Assembly (NCBI GenBank): GCA_045617525.1
Contig: JAZLIT010000044.1
Location: 1 to 15,617, forward strand
DNA length: 15,617 nt
DNA from: JAZLIT01 sp045617525
GTDB lineage: Bacteria > Bacillota > Bacilli > Bacillales_A > Planococcaceae
Direction of reading: 5' to 3'
The translations under genes and the position numbers were made by a program. The notes under the pieces were generated by a model. The model saw nothing but the letters and a program-made list of their open reading frames with translations. It made no database searches and had not been told where the DNA came from. Shown here piece after piece: positions 7,175-14,822 of this stretch (the stretch's first letter is position 1; each line of letters opens with the position of its first letter).

Positions 7175-8173
7175 CTACCGCATCATTTTCATATAATCAT
7201 TCTCTAACGGGAAAATCACCTTAAAGCAGCTACCTTGCCCAAACACGGATTCCACCTCAATTTTAATACCCAGCTGAGTGGCCGCATTCTTTGCTAAATA
7301 AAGGCCCATGCCCGTCGATGTCGTCGATTCCCTTCCAACATTGCCTGTATAAGACTTAAGGAATATACGTTCTATATCTTCACGCTTCATACCTATTCCC
7401 TGATCCTTAATACATAAAACAGTATGCCCCTGTGCATCTTGCTCACACCAAATCGTGACTACATTATTGTCATGCGAATATTTCACCGCGTTTGACAACA
7501 ACTGCCTCAAAATAAACGCCACCCATTTCGAATCCGAAACAACGACTTGCTCCACATTATTCAGCTCAAAGCCAATCCCCTTCTCCATACACCAAGATTG
7601 TAAAGAGCGGATTTCTGCAGCAAGAGTCTTCTTCAGCGCAACCTGTTCCATTTGATTATCCTTTTCAATCGTCTGTAAACGGGTTTGATGCAACTGGCGA
7701 TCAAGTAGTAAATACATTCGCATCCATTCATTTTCAAGCTTTCTCCGTAGATGCATATCCTCTACCTGCTCAAGCATTAGCTTTTGCGCAGTTAACGGCG
7801 TTTTCATATCATGCACCCACGCCAATAAATCATCCTTCTCCTCCAACAGCAAAAGACTAAACTCATTTAAGTCCTGTTCTTTACGCTCTATTTCATCTAC
7901 ATAAACCTGCACGTATAACTGCTCAAATGGCGATAACTTCATTTCCTTCAAGCGCTCAAAGTCTAGATTGAGCATCGTCTTTACATTATTCGTTTCATAA
8001 AAATAGCGCCACACTAAAAACCCACAAAAGCTTACAATTAAAATGAGGTTGAAATATACAACGGAAACCCCTGCAAATCCAGAATCTAATGCAAAAATGA
8101 GGTTAATCCACCCACACGTAACGAAGAAAAATAAAATCCACGACAGTCGTTCCTTCAAAAACAACCCAATCAT
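7175..8173 (-). CDS. bceS: BceS-type intramembrane-sensing histidine kinase
   Basis: Sensor kinase of the Bce module. The 332 residues begin with two helices (about 11-29 and 37-57) joined by a loop of under ten residues, so it has no extracellular sensing domain; kinases of this class take their signal from the BceAB transporter. The catalytic core shows an H-box WVHDMKTPLTA with phospho-acceptor His121, an N-box QLLSNAVKYS with Asn228, a G1 box KDQGIGM and a G2 box STGMGLYLAK. BceS of B. subtilis is about 334 residues. Its ATG overlaps the bceR TGA in ATGA, and no separate ribosome binding site is evident, so translation is probably coupled. Confidence 0.92.
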   Translation of the reverse strand: MIGLFLKERLSWILFFFVTCGWINLIFALDSGFAGVSVVYFNLILIVSFCGFLVWRYFYETNNVKTMLNLDFERLKEMKLSPFEQLYVQVYVDEIERKEQDLNEFSLLLLEEKDDLLAWVHDMKTPLTAQKLMLEQVEDMHLRRKLENEWMRMYLLLDRQLHQTRLQTIEKDNQMEQVALKKTLAAEIRSLQSWCMEKGIGFELNNVEQVVVSDSKWVAFILRQLLSNAVKYSHDNNVVTIWCEQDAQGHTVLCIKDQGIGMKREDIERIFLKSYTGNVGRESTTSTGMGLYLAKNAATQLGIKIEVESVFGQGSCFKVIFPLENDYMKMMR

Positions 8174-8847
8174 CTTGTTACCGCCATATAGCCAAGTCCT
8201 TTTTTCGTCAAAATAACACCCTCTAAGCCAATTTCATCTAAACGTTGGCGCAGTCGATTCACGTTTACCGTTAACGTATTATCATTCACAAAGCGCTCAT
8301 CATCCCATAATTTTCGCATTAAATCATCTCGTGACACAATTTGCCCAGCTTTATCGAGCAATACGCGTAAAATAAATAACTCATTCTTTGTCAGCTCAAT
8401 CACTGTATTATTAAGTGACACTTCACTACGTGTAAAATCAATTTCTGCGTCATTCCATATCAAAATACCCGACTGCTCGTCCTTATAATCAAATGTGCGA
8501 CGTAAAATAGCCTGCACCTTTGCAATTAACACATCCATATGAAATGGTTTTTGCACAAAATCATCTGCACCCATCTGCATCGCCATCACCATATCCATTG
8601 GATGATCACGCGACGATAAAAATAAAATCGGCACATTTGAAGCCGCTCGAATTTCTCGACACCAATGAAATCCATCAAACGCCGGTAATTGAATATCGAT
8701 AATGACAAGTTGCGGTTTTATCTTATGAAAATCATTCATTACCTTTTTAAAATCTTGTGGTCCCTGCACATGCAATGTCCACTGTGCAAAACGCTCTTTT
8801 ATTTCATTAAAAATTGCTGGATCATCCTCAATTAATAAAATGTTCAT
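8170..8847 (-). CDS. bceR: BceR-type response regulator (OmpR family)
   Basis: DNA-binding response regulator expected to switch on bceAB when phosphorylated by BceS. From the ATG at 8845-8847 it has 225 residues: a receiver domain (1 to about 120) with acidic pocket Glu7-Asp8-Asp9, phospho-acceptor Asp51 in VIIDIQLPAFDG and Lys100 in VQKPFH, then a winged-helix domain (about 130-223) with ELTKNELFILRVL and NDNTLTVNVNRLRQRL. GFHWCREIR, SNVPILFLSSRDHP and GADDFVQKPFH are close to B. subtilis BceR as I remember it. A GTG at 8856 is possible, but AGAGG (8856-8860) is 8 nt from the ATG and would overlap that GTG. It is divergent from the LysR gene. Confidence 0.92.
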   Translation of the reverse strand: MNILLIEDDPAIFNEIKERFAQWTLHVQGPQDFKKVMNDFHKIKPQLVIIDIQLPAFDGFHWCREIRAASNVPILFLSSRDHPMDMVMAMQMGADDFVQKPFHMDVLIAKVQAILRRTFDYKDEQSGILIWNDAEIDFTRSEVSLNNTVIELTKNELFILRVLLDKAGQIVSRDDLMRKLWDDERFVNDNTLTVNVNRLRQRLDEIGLEGVILTKKGLGYMAVTR

Positions 8848-8860
8848 CTCATTCACCTCT

Positions 8861-8932
8861 ATCTATGTAATTTAATTTCCAATAATTTTGTAATTTTATA
8901 TATAATTGTATAATAGCATCTTATACCCAATG
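8861..8932. promoter_or_regulatory. Shared divergent promoter region of bceR and the LysR gene
   Basis: The 99-nt gap is strongly AT-rich. For the plus-strand LysR gene a TATAAT lies at 8909-8914, about 33 bp before the TTG start, with only a poor TTTTGT 17 bp upstream (8886-8891); another TATAAT is at 8901-8906. I could not assign a convincing minus-strand promoter for bceR. LysR regulators often bind such shared regions, so autoregulation or an effect on bceR is possible but unproven. Confidence 0.4.
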
Positions 8933-8940
8933 AAGGAGGG
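8933..8940 (+). promoter_or_regulatory. Ribosome binding site fixing the TTG start of the LysR gene
   Basis: AAGGAGGG lies 6 nt before the TTG at 8947. No ATG or GTG stands at a comparable distance in this frame, so the rare start codon is well supported. Confidence 0.85.
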
Positions 8941-8946
8941 CTCATA

Positions 8947-9840
8947 TTGGACATTCGTCAGCTTGAATATTTCGCTGAAGTCGCAAAAAATCTAAGCTTC
9001 ACGAAAGCCGCATCCGTTTTGCACGTATCGCAGCCTTCCATCAGTAAAGCCATTCAAAATTTAGAGGCAGAACTTGGTGTGCCACTATTTTATCGCTCCT
9101 CTAAACAGCTTGAATTAACGGATGCAGGTAAAGCCGTACTCATTAATGCGCATCAAGTAATCGAATCATTTAAAAATTTGCGCTCAGAGCTTACAGATAT
9201 AATTGATTTAAAAAAGGGCCAAATTCGCATTGGCATTCCACCAATTATCGGCGCGGAATTTTTCTCCAAATATATTAGTAATTATAAAGAAAAGTATCCA
9301 TATATCCAAATTCACCTGACAGAAGTGGGCACAAAGATGATTCGCGAAGGGGTAGAAAATGGCCAACTCGATATCGGCCTCATCTGCAATACGAATGTAA
9401 ACGAACAGCTCGAGGCGGTCAAAATTCTGAACGACCCATTAATGCTCGTTGTTCATAAGACCCACCCACTTGCTCAGCAAGACGTCATTCCATTTGCACA
9501 CCTGGCAAATGAAAGCTTCATTATCTATCCAAAAGATTTCACATTACATGATCGTATTATTGAAGAGTGTGCACGAAACGGATTTTACCCAAACATAGCT
9601 TGCGAATCCTCACAAAAGGATCTAATGGTCGAAATGGTCGCAGCAAAACTCGGTATCACAATTTTACCGAGGAAGATTTGTGCAAAATTGCAAAATGAAG
9701 TACTCGTGGCCCTCCCTTTTGAAGAGGAGAATATTCATTTAGAGCTCGGCATGATTTGGAAGAAAAATAAATATTTATCCCATGCGGTGCGAGAATTTGT
9801 TGCCATTGTAAACGATTATAAAAAAGTATCCATCCAGTAA
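8947..9840 (+). CDS. LysR family transcriptional regulator
   Basis: The only plus-strand gene, encoding 297 residues, the normal LysR length. The N-terminal winged helix-turn-helix is clear (1-60: MDIRQLEYFAEVAKNLSFTK and HVSQPSISKAIQNLEAELG), followed by a linker helix and a periplasmic-binding-protein-like effector domain (about 90-290) beginning GQIRIGIPPIIG. The start is TTG, supported by a strong ribosome binding site. Overall wording recalls CidR/YwbI, which controls cidAB holin-like genes from carboxylic-acid signals, but no cid genes are nearby, so the effector and targets are open. It diverges from bceR and converges on an ABC permease; the shared promoter region makes bceR or itself candidate targets. 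Confidence 0.88.
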   Translation: MDIRQLEYFAEVAKNLSFTKAASVLHVSQPSISKAIQNLEAELGVPLFYRSSKQLELTDAGKAVLINAHQVIESFKNLRSELTDIIDLKKGQIRIGIPPIIGAEFFSKYISNYKEKYPYIQIHLTEVGTKMIREGVENGQLDIGLICNTNVNEQLEAVKILNDPLMLVVHKTHPLAQQDVIPFAHLANESFIIYPKDFTLHDRIIEECARNGFYPNIACESSQKDLMVEMVAAKLGITILPRKICAKLQNEVLVALPFEEENIHLELGMIWKKNKYLSHAVREFVAIVNDYKKVSIQ

Positions 9841-9843
9841 AGT

Positions 9844-9879
9844 AAGGGCTATGTGGAATTGACTTTTCACACAGCCCTT
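9844..9879. terminator. Probable bidirectional terminator between converging genes
   Basis: A 12-position stem (AAGGGCTATGTG, 9844-9855, with 9868-9879) with a single mismatch and a 12-nt loop fills the 44-nt gap between the LysR gene and the convergent ABC permease gene. T runs behind it are short and interrupted in both directions, so efficiency is uncertain. Confidence 0.6.
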
Positions 9880-9884
9880 TACAT

Positions 9885-11522
9885 TTATCCTTTATTGCGT
9901 GGAAAAGCCCATTTCCATACAATATAATTAGCAACCACTACTAAAGCTAAATAAATATAAGCACCAAATGACATATAGGCCACTAACGTATAATGCGCAA
10001 AGGCCAAAATTGCTAACAGTAGCATCAGTATAATTATTTTCCACGCCTGATCACTCCCCTGCTGCACATGTGGCTCAGAAAACGGCAATTTACTACCATA
10101 ACTTTTAAAACATATAACACTGAATAGGCAACTTCCCACAAAAACTGCAAGTAACTCCGGTACAAGACGCAACCCAAAAATTGCACAAAAGAATACACTC
10201 AATAATAAGAATACCGGTAAATACAGTTTTACAATAAAGGCTTTTATACTCCCTCGTTGAAAGTCCGAAAATCCATTTACCGGCACCACCTTGTAAATCC
10301 AGGTTGCTTTATACTGATTTGAATAGCCTAACATTAATATCGTATTCGGAATTAGCAACGCACAAATATAAACACTTAAATACATGAAGCTCGTCGAATA
10401 ATCCGTCTCATCTATACTTGTAGCACCTAGACTTAACACCATAATTACTGGCATTAACATCGCAAAACCGACTGAAGGGTATACTTTTAATTTAAAATCC
10501 CGTTCTTCCTTCATCATAAGTGCAGTGAAACGGAAAAAAGTACGCTCATCGCTCGTTCGGCAAAGTAGGGCCAGCATAAATTCTTTTACACGATTTCGCC
10601 TTTTCTTCTTGGATTTACTAGTACTAAGTAACTTTTTCAAATTACGCTCAAAGGTAGGAATCATTTTTACATAAATAAAGAGCGCAACAATCGGTACGAC
10701 CACACATAATAGACTAAATATAATTGTTATCTCACTAAAATTACCGTTCAAAATCAATTCAAATGGGGCTGCAAACCACATCGGAATGATAAAAATGCTC
10801 CACCATGAATAATCGACCACAACATCTAAATCCACAAATGTAAACGAACGAATTGCCACTTGATAACCCACTAACAGGACAAGTGTTAAGCCGATTTGCA
10901 CATAATTGATCATATCTTTCAGCTTTTCACCATCAAAAACACGTAAAATAAACATATATAAAATCGATGTAAGCACTAACACGAGTATATTGACTAAAAT
11001 CAATTCCACAAACAGAATAAGAAAAAATACAATGCCCATTTTAAACAAACTAACGATTAAAGGAATACCAGTCAATGCCAGTGTCAAATACATTAAGTAT
11101 ATGAAAATATGCATAAACTTCGACGCATTCACCGTTCTTGCTGTAATCGGCTTCGTGGAAAGAATACTTCTATCCCTCACATCTAATAAAACAGACGAAA
11201 AATCCGATATCATTGATGTCATAATCATAAAGATAATAATCGAATAAGCAATCGTCATTTGAAAATTATAGTTTTCACCTAAAATAAGAAATGGAATTAA
11301 TACGAGACCAATTAATATATAGATCGCATACTTCTTGAAAAATCCGTATGTTTTATCCGTATTGTCCTTCCGAGCGTCTTGATTGAATAACGTCGGTACC
11401 TTCCGTTCATCCATCGCCAGCTTCGTTTGTAGGATTAAACGCATTGTCGGATAATCAATTTTTAATTTAGTAAAAACCCTTTTAAATTTATCAAGCACCT
11501 TTAATACAAGAAAGTCACTCAT
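9885..11522 (-). CDS. ABC-2-like exporter permease, substrate unknown
   Basis: A 545-residue polytopic membrane protein, with about 12-13 hydrophobic segments (roughly 64-82, 88-105, 135-160, 163-192, 207-224, 240-257, 265-287, 348-366, 376-398, 428-449, 455-471, 493-511, 513-535). A strongly basic cytoplasmic linker with TSKSKKKRRNR (301-311) divides it into two halves, and about 60 hydrophilic residues precede the first helix. It is about double the size of simple ABC-2 permeases, suggesting that one chain could supply both halves of the membrane channel. No substrate signature is visible and I do not recognise a named homologue. Its ATG overlaps the stop of the ATPase gene in TAATG, with AGAGG 7 nt upstream, so the two proteins surely act together. 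Confidence 0.75.
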   Translation of the reverse strand: MSDFLVLKVLDKFKRVFTKLKIDYPTMRLILQTKLAMDERKVPTLFNQDARKDNTDKTYGFFKKYAIYILIGLVLIPFLILGENYNFQMTIAYSIIIFMIMTSMISDFSSVLLDVRDRSILSTKPITARTVNASKFMHIFIYLMYLTLALTGIPLIVSLFKMGIVFFLILFVELILVNILVLVLTSILYMFILRVFDGEKLKDMINYVQIGLTLVLLVGYQVAIRSFTFVDLDVVVDYSWWSIFIIPMWFAAPFELILNGNFSEITIIFSLLCVVVPIVALFIYVKMIPTFERNLKKLLSTSKSKKKRRNRVKEFMLALLCRTSDERTFFRFTALMMKEERDFKLKVYPSVGFAMLMPVIMVLSLGATSIDETDYSTSFMYLSVYICALLIPNTILMLGYSNQYKATWIYKVVPVNGFSDFQRGSIKAFIVKLYLPVFLLLSVFFCAIFGLRLVPELLAVFVGSCLFSVICFKSYGSKLPFSEPHVQQGSDQAWKIIILMLLLAILAFAHYTLVAYMSFGAYIYLALVVVANYIVWKWAFPRNKG

Positions 11523-12307
11523 TAATTCACCTCTTGCACGATAGACACAAAGCGCTCCCCTATTTCTTTATAGTTTTCAAAGCCCGTAATTTGATTAAAA
11601 ATCCCTTCTAATGTCCCCCCCGTATTTGCAGCCTGTAACTCCGCAAACGTTCCATCCGCAGCTACCTTTCCGTCGTACAATAAAATAATCCGACTACTAA
11701 TCTTCTCAACAACATCCATTAAATGTGATGAATAAAAAATCGTCTTACCTTGCGCAGCCAATTGCGCTAAAATTTCTTTGAAAATCATTACACTATTTGC
11801 ATCCAGACCATTAATAGGCTCATCTAAAAATAAAATATCAGGATTATGTAATAAACTCGAAATAATTAGCAACTTTTGCTTCATTCCTTTTGAATACGAG
11901 GAAATACGCGAGTGATAAGCCTCACCTACGCCAAATAAGTCCATTAGCTGCTGTGACTTAGCCGTTGCTATCTCTAAATCTAATTTATACAACTGCCCGA
12001 TAAACGTTAAATATTCATAGCCAGTTAAATTTTCATAGACATCTGCAATTTCCGGCACATACCCAATTTTCTGCTTATATTCGGTACCACTTTTCTTTAT
12101 CTCTTGTTCAAACAGTTCAATTTCTCCACCGTAATCGCCTTCCATACCTAAAATCATTTTAATCGTTGTACTTTTACCTGCACCGTTCGGGCCAATGTAG
12201 CCAATAATCTCACCTTTAAAAACATGCAAATCAACTCCTTTTAATATCTCTTTATCACCATAAGACTTCGTCAAATTTCTGATTGTCAATATTTCTTGTT
12301 TTTCCAA
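11522..12307 (-). CDS. ABC exporter ATP-binding protein
   Basis: The ATPase partner of the preceding large permease, 261 residues, of the NatA/DrrA/CcmA-like exporter class. Motifs: Walker A GPNGAGKST (39-47), a Q-loop region reading IGYVPEIADVYENLTG with Glu86 where many ATPases have Gln (frequent in this class), signature YSKGMKQK (138-145), Walker B ILFLDEP (158-164), D-loop GLDA and switch His195 in SSHLMDVVE. The start is TTG (12305-12307), supported by GGGGGAG with a 5-nt spacer (12313-12319); no ATG fits the expected MEKQEILTIRNLTKSYG beginning. It heads a two-gene operon with its own probable -10 box. Confidence 0.88.
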   Translation of the reverse strand: MEKQEILTIRNLTKSYGDKEILKGVDLHVFKGEIIGYIGPNGAGKSTTIKMILGMEGDYGGEIELFEQEIKKSGTEYKQKIGYVPEIADVYENLTGYEYLTFIGQLYKLDLEIATAKSQQLMDLFGVGEAYHSRISSYSKGMKQKLLIISSLLHNPDILFLDEPINGLDANSVMIFKEILAQLAAQGKTIFYSSHLMDVVEKISSRIILLYDGKVAADGTFAELQAANTGGTLEGIFNQITGFENYKEIGERFVSIVQEVN

Positions 12308-12351
12308 TATTGCTCCCCCTTTTTCGCTAGTAGTACTGTGTTATATGTTTT

Positions 12352-12357
12352 ATTATA
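12352..12357 (-). promoter_or_regulatory. Putative -10 box of the ABC exporter operon
   Basis: A perfect TATAAT on the minus strand, about 45 bp before the TTG start. The sequence 16-18 bp upstream (around GGGTTT, 12374-12381) does not resemble a -35 box, so this may be a weak or activated promoter. Confidence 0.4.
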
Positions 12358-12382
12358 AGATAAAATTTACAATAAAACCCAC

Positions 12383-12427
12383 AAAAATAGAGTACGTAAA
12401 ATCCAATAAAGGAATTTCACGTACTCT
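12383..12427 (-). terminator. Rho-independent terminator of the malate synthase gene
   Basis: A 9-bp perfect stem AGAGTACGT (12389-12397 with 12419-12427), extended by four more pairs after one mismatch, is followed on the minus strand by ATTTTT (T5 at 12383-12387). It starts 9 nt behind the stop codon. Confidence 0.85.
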
Positions 12428-12436
12428 CATCTAAAC

Positions 12437-14614
12437 TTATGCGTTTACAGTTACACCGTATTTTGCTTTTGCTTCTTGGCGACGTTTGTGTAAAATCGGC
12501 TCTGTATAACCATTTGGTTGGTCATATCCTTTGAACACTAAATCATATGCTGCCTGGAAAGCTATTGACTCTTCATAATTTGCTGCCATAGGTCGGTATG
12601 TCGGGTCTTCCGCATTTTGCTCATCAACCACTTTTGCCATACGCTTCAATGTTTCCTCTACTTGCGCAACACTAGTAATACCATGGTGTAACCAGTTTGC
12701 TACATGCTGACTTGAAATTCGCAGAGTCGCTCGGTCTTCCATTAACCCGATATTATTAATGTCTGGCACTTTCGAACATCCAACTCCATGGTCAATCCAG
12801 CGCACAACATAGCCTAAAATTCCTTGTGCATTATTATCAAGCTCTTTTTGAATTTCCTCAGCCGACCAATCAGTTGTTTGAGAAACTGGCACTTGTAAAA
12901 TCTGGTCCGTAAAGTCTTCCGATGAAATGCCTTTTTGAATATCTTTCACATTTACTTGATGATAATGTGTTGCATGCAACGTTGCAGCGGTAGGTGAAGG
13001 AACCCAAGCAGTATTGGCACCCGCTTTTGGATGGCCAATTTTTTGCGTAATCATATCCGCCATTAAATCAGGCATTGCCCACATTCCCTTACCTATTTGC
13101 GCTTTTCCTTGTAACCCAGCATCTAAGCCAACTACTACATTTGCTTTTTCATATGCAGTTAACCAAGTTGATGTTTTAATCTCACCCTTACGAATCATTG
13201 GTCCTACTTCCATCGACGTATGAATTTCATCACCCGTACGATCTAAGAAACCTGTATTAATAAAGACTACACGATCTTTTACTTCTTGAATGCATGATTG
13301 TAAGTTAAGTGATGTACGGCGTTCTTCGTCCATTACCCCAACCTTTAGCGTAAAGCGCTCTAGTCCAAGTAAGTCCTCAATACGCTCAAACAATGTATTA
13401 GTGAATGCAACTTCTTTCGGTCCATGCATCTTTGGCTTTACGATATAAACCGAACCCTTTTGAGAGTTTTTATATAAACCATTACCGATAACATCATGTT
13501 TCGAAATTAAGCTTGTAATTACACCATCCAAAATCCCCTCAGGAATTTCTACCCCGTCGTGATCTAGGATTGCAGGATTTGTCATTAAATGACCTACATT
13601 TCGCACGAACATTAATGAACGCCCAGGTAACGTAATTATTTCACCATCCAAACCTGTATATTGGCGATCAGGGTTTAATTTACGCGTCACAACCTTCGCG
13701 CCCTTTGTGAATTGCGTTTCTAAATCACCTTTAATAAGACCCAACCAATTCGTGTACACTTCGACTTTATCGTCTGCATCCACAGCTGCAACGGAATCTT
13801 CACAGTCCATAATTGTTGTAATTGCAGATTCCAATACAACATCCTTCACACCCGCTGCGTCCGTCTTACCAATCGGGCTTTCTGCATCAATTTGAATTTC
13901 GATATGCAAATCATTATTTTTTAGTAAAATAGCTGTTGGCGCTTCTTCCGTCCCATTATACCCAATAAATTTTTCTGGATTTTGAAGGCCTGAAATACGC
14001 CCATTCACTAATGTAATTTGCAAAGAGCCTTCACTTACTTCATATTTAATTGCGTCTACATGACTACCTTCAGCTAACGGAGCACTTTGATCTAAAAATT
14101 CTTTTGAATAAGAAATTACTTGATTTCCTCGAACTGGATTATACCCTTTACCTTTTTCAGCCCCACTATCCTCACTAATAACATCCGTTCCATATAATGC
14201 ATCATAAAGGCTACCCCAACGTGCATTTGCTGCATTTATTGCATAGCGCGCATTACTCATAGGTACCACTAATTGTGGCCCAGCTTGAGATGCAATCGCA
14301 TCATCAACATTTGCAGTAGCGATTTTAAATGGCTCTACTTTTGGCTCTAAGTAATTTATTTCTTGTAAAAATGCTTTATAGCTTTCAAAGCTATACTCTT
14401 TATTTTGTGTATGCCATGTGTTAATTTGATTTTGTAAAACATCACGATGCGCTAAAAGCTGTCTATTTACCGGTGCTAAATCATGCACTAATTGACCAAA
14501 GCCCTCCCAAAAGCTTTCTTCGTCAAGACTTGTGCCTGGTAAAGCTTTGCTATTAATAAATGCATATAAATTATCTGCTACTCGTAAATTCCCTATGTTC
14601 ACATAATTCGTCAT
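12437..14614 (-). CDS. glcB: Malate synthase G
   Basis: Condenses glyoxylate with acetyl-CoA to malate, the second step of the glyoxylate bypass and of growth on glycolate-type compounds; cytoplasmic. The 725 residues match the monomeric G isoform (about 723) and not the shorter A form (about 530). Landmarks: TTIMDCEDSVAAVDADDK (266-283), FVRNVGHLMTNPA with catalytic Arg338, KVGVMDEERRTSLNL with metal ligand Glu430, GFLDRTGDEIHTSMEVGP with metal ligand Asp458, GVGCSKVPDIN with Cys613, and MEDRATLRISSQHVANWLHHG with general-base Asp627. Residue roles are transferred from E. coli MSG by memory alignment. All key residues are present. ATG 14612-14614 follows AAAGGGGA. It is monocistronic; no isocitrate lyase or glycolate oxidase gene is adjacent. 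Confidence 0.96.
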   Translation of the reverse strand: MTNYVNIGNLRVADNLYAFINSKALPGTSLDEESFWEGFGQLVHDLAPVNRQLLAHRDVLQNQINTWHTQNKEYSFESYKAFLQEINYLEPKVEPFKIATANVDDAIASQAGPQLVVPMSNARYAINAANARWGSLYDALYGTDVISEDSGAEKGKGYNPVRGNQVISYSKEFLDQSAPLAEGSHVDAIKYEVSEGSLQITLVNGRISGLQNPEKFIGYNGTEEAPTAILLKNNDLHIEIQIDAESPIGKTDAAGVKDVVLESAITTIMDCEDSVAAVDADDKVEVYTNWLGLIKGDLETQFTKGAKVVTRKLNPDRQYTGLDGEIITLPGRSLMFVRNVGHLMTNPAILDHDGVEIPEGILDGVITSLISKHDVIGNGLYKNSQKGSVYIVKPKMHGPKEVAFTNTLFERIEDLLGLERFTLKVGVMDEERRTSLNLQSCIQEVKDRVVFINTGFLDRTGDEIHTSMEVGPMIRKGEIKTSTWLTAYEKANVVVGLDAGLQGKAQIGKGMWAMPDLMADMITQKIGHPKAGANTAWVPSPTAATLHATHYHQVNVKDIQKGISSEDFTDQILQVPVSQTTDWSAEEIQKELDNNAQGILGYVVRWIDHGVGCSKVPDINNIGLMEDRATLRISSQHVANWLHHGITSVAQVEETLKRMAKVVDEQNAEDPTYRPMAANYEESIAFQAAYDLVFKGYDQPNGYTEPILHKRRQEAKAKYGVTVNA

Positions 14615-14644
14615 CGTTTAAATCCCCTTTGTATTTATAACGTT

Positions 14645-14660
14645 TAGAAGATATCTTCTA
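14645..14660. promoter_or_regulatory. Perfect 16-bp palindrome in the malate synthase leader, putative operator
   Basis: TAGAAGATATCTTCTA is self-complementary over all 16 positions. It lies 30 nt before the malate synthase ATG and just downstream of a TATAAT, where a repressor would block transcription initiation. The cognate regulator is unknown. Confidence 0.5.
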
Positions 14661-14668
14661 TTACTCTT

Positions 14669-14674
14669 ATTATA
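14669..14674 (-). promoter_or_regulatory. Putative -10 box of the malate synthase promoter
   Basis: TATAAT on the minus strand, about 55 bp before the ATG. The -35 position at 17 bp spacing reads CCATTT, a poor match. I see no catabolite-response (cre) element around it. Confidence 0.4.
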
Positions 14675-14753
14675 AATGCAACTGTATGTATAAATGGAAT
14701 ATATATTTAGAATATTCTTTATTCATTTTGGCTATAGAGCCAAAAAAAAAGAC

Positions 14754-14792
14754 AAAAAAAGACCAATTCGCAAGCGTCCAAGCGAATTGGTC
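14754..14792 (-). terminator. Rho-independent terminator of tuf
   Basis: A perfect 11-bp stem GACCAATTCGC (14761-14771 with 14782-14792), 10-nt loop, then seven T on the minus strand (14754-14760). It sits about 30 nt behind the tuf stop and would end transcription of the str operon here. Confidence 0.92.
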
Positions 14793-14822
14793 TTTCAAGA
14801 TTTTAGCTGTTAAAGGCTAAAA

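Noticed and set aside
14615..14760. Catabolite-response (cre) element before malate synthase
   Set aside because: No sequence near the TGNAANCGNTTNCA pattern was found in the gap; the palindrome present has a different core.
2673..14822. Mobile element or prophage origin of the genes between tuf and rpsJ
   Set aside because: No transposase, integrase, terminal inverted repeat, tRNA or target duplication is visible, and gene signals look native to the host.
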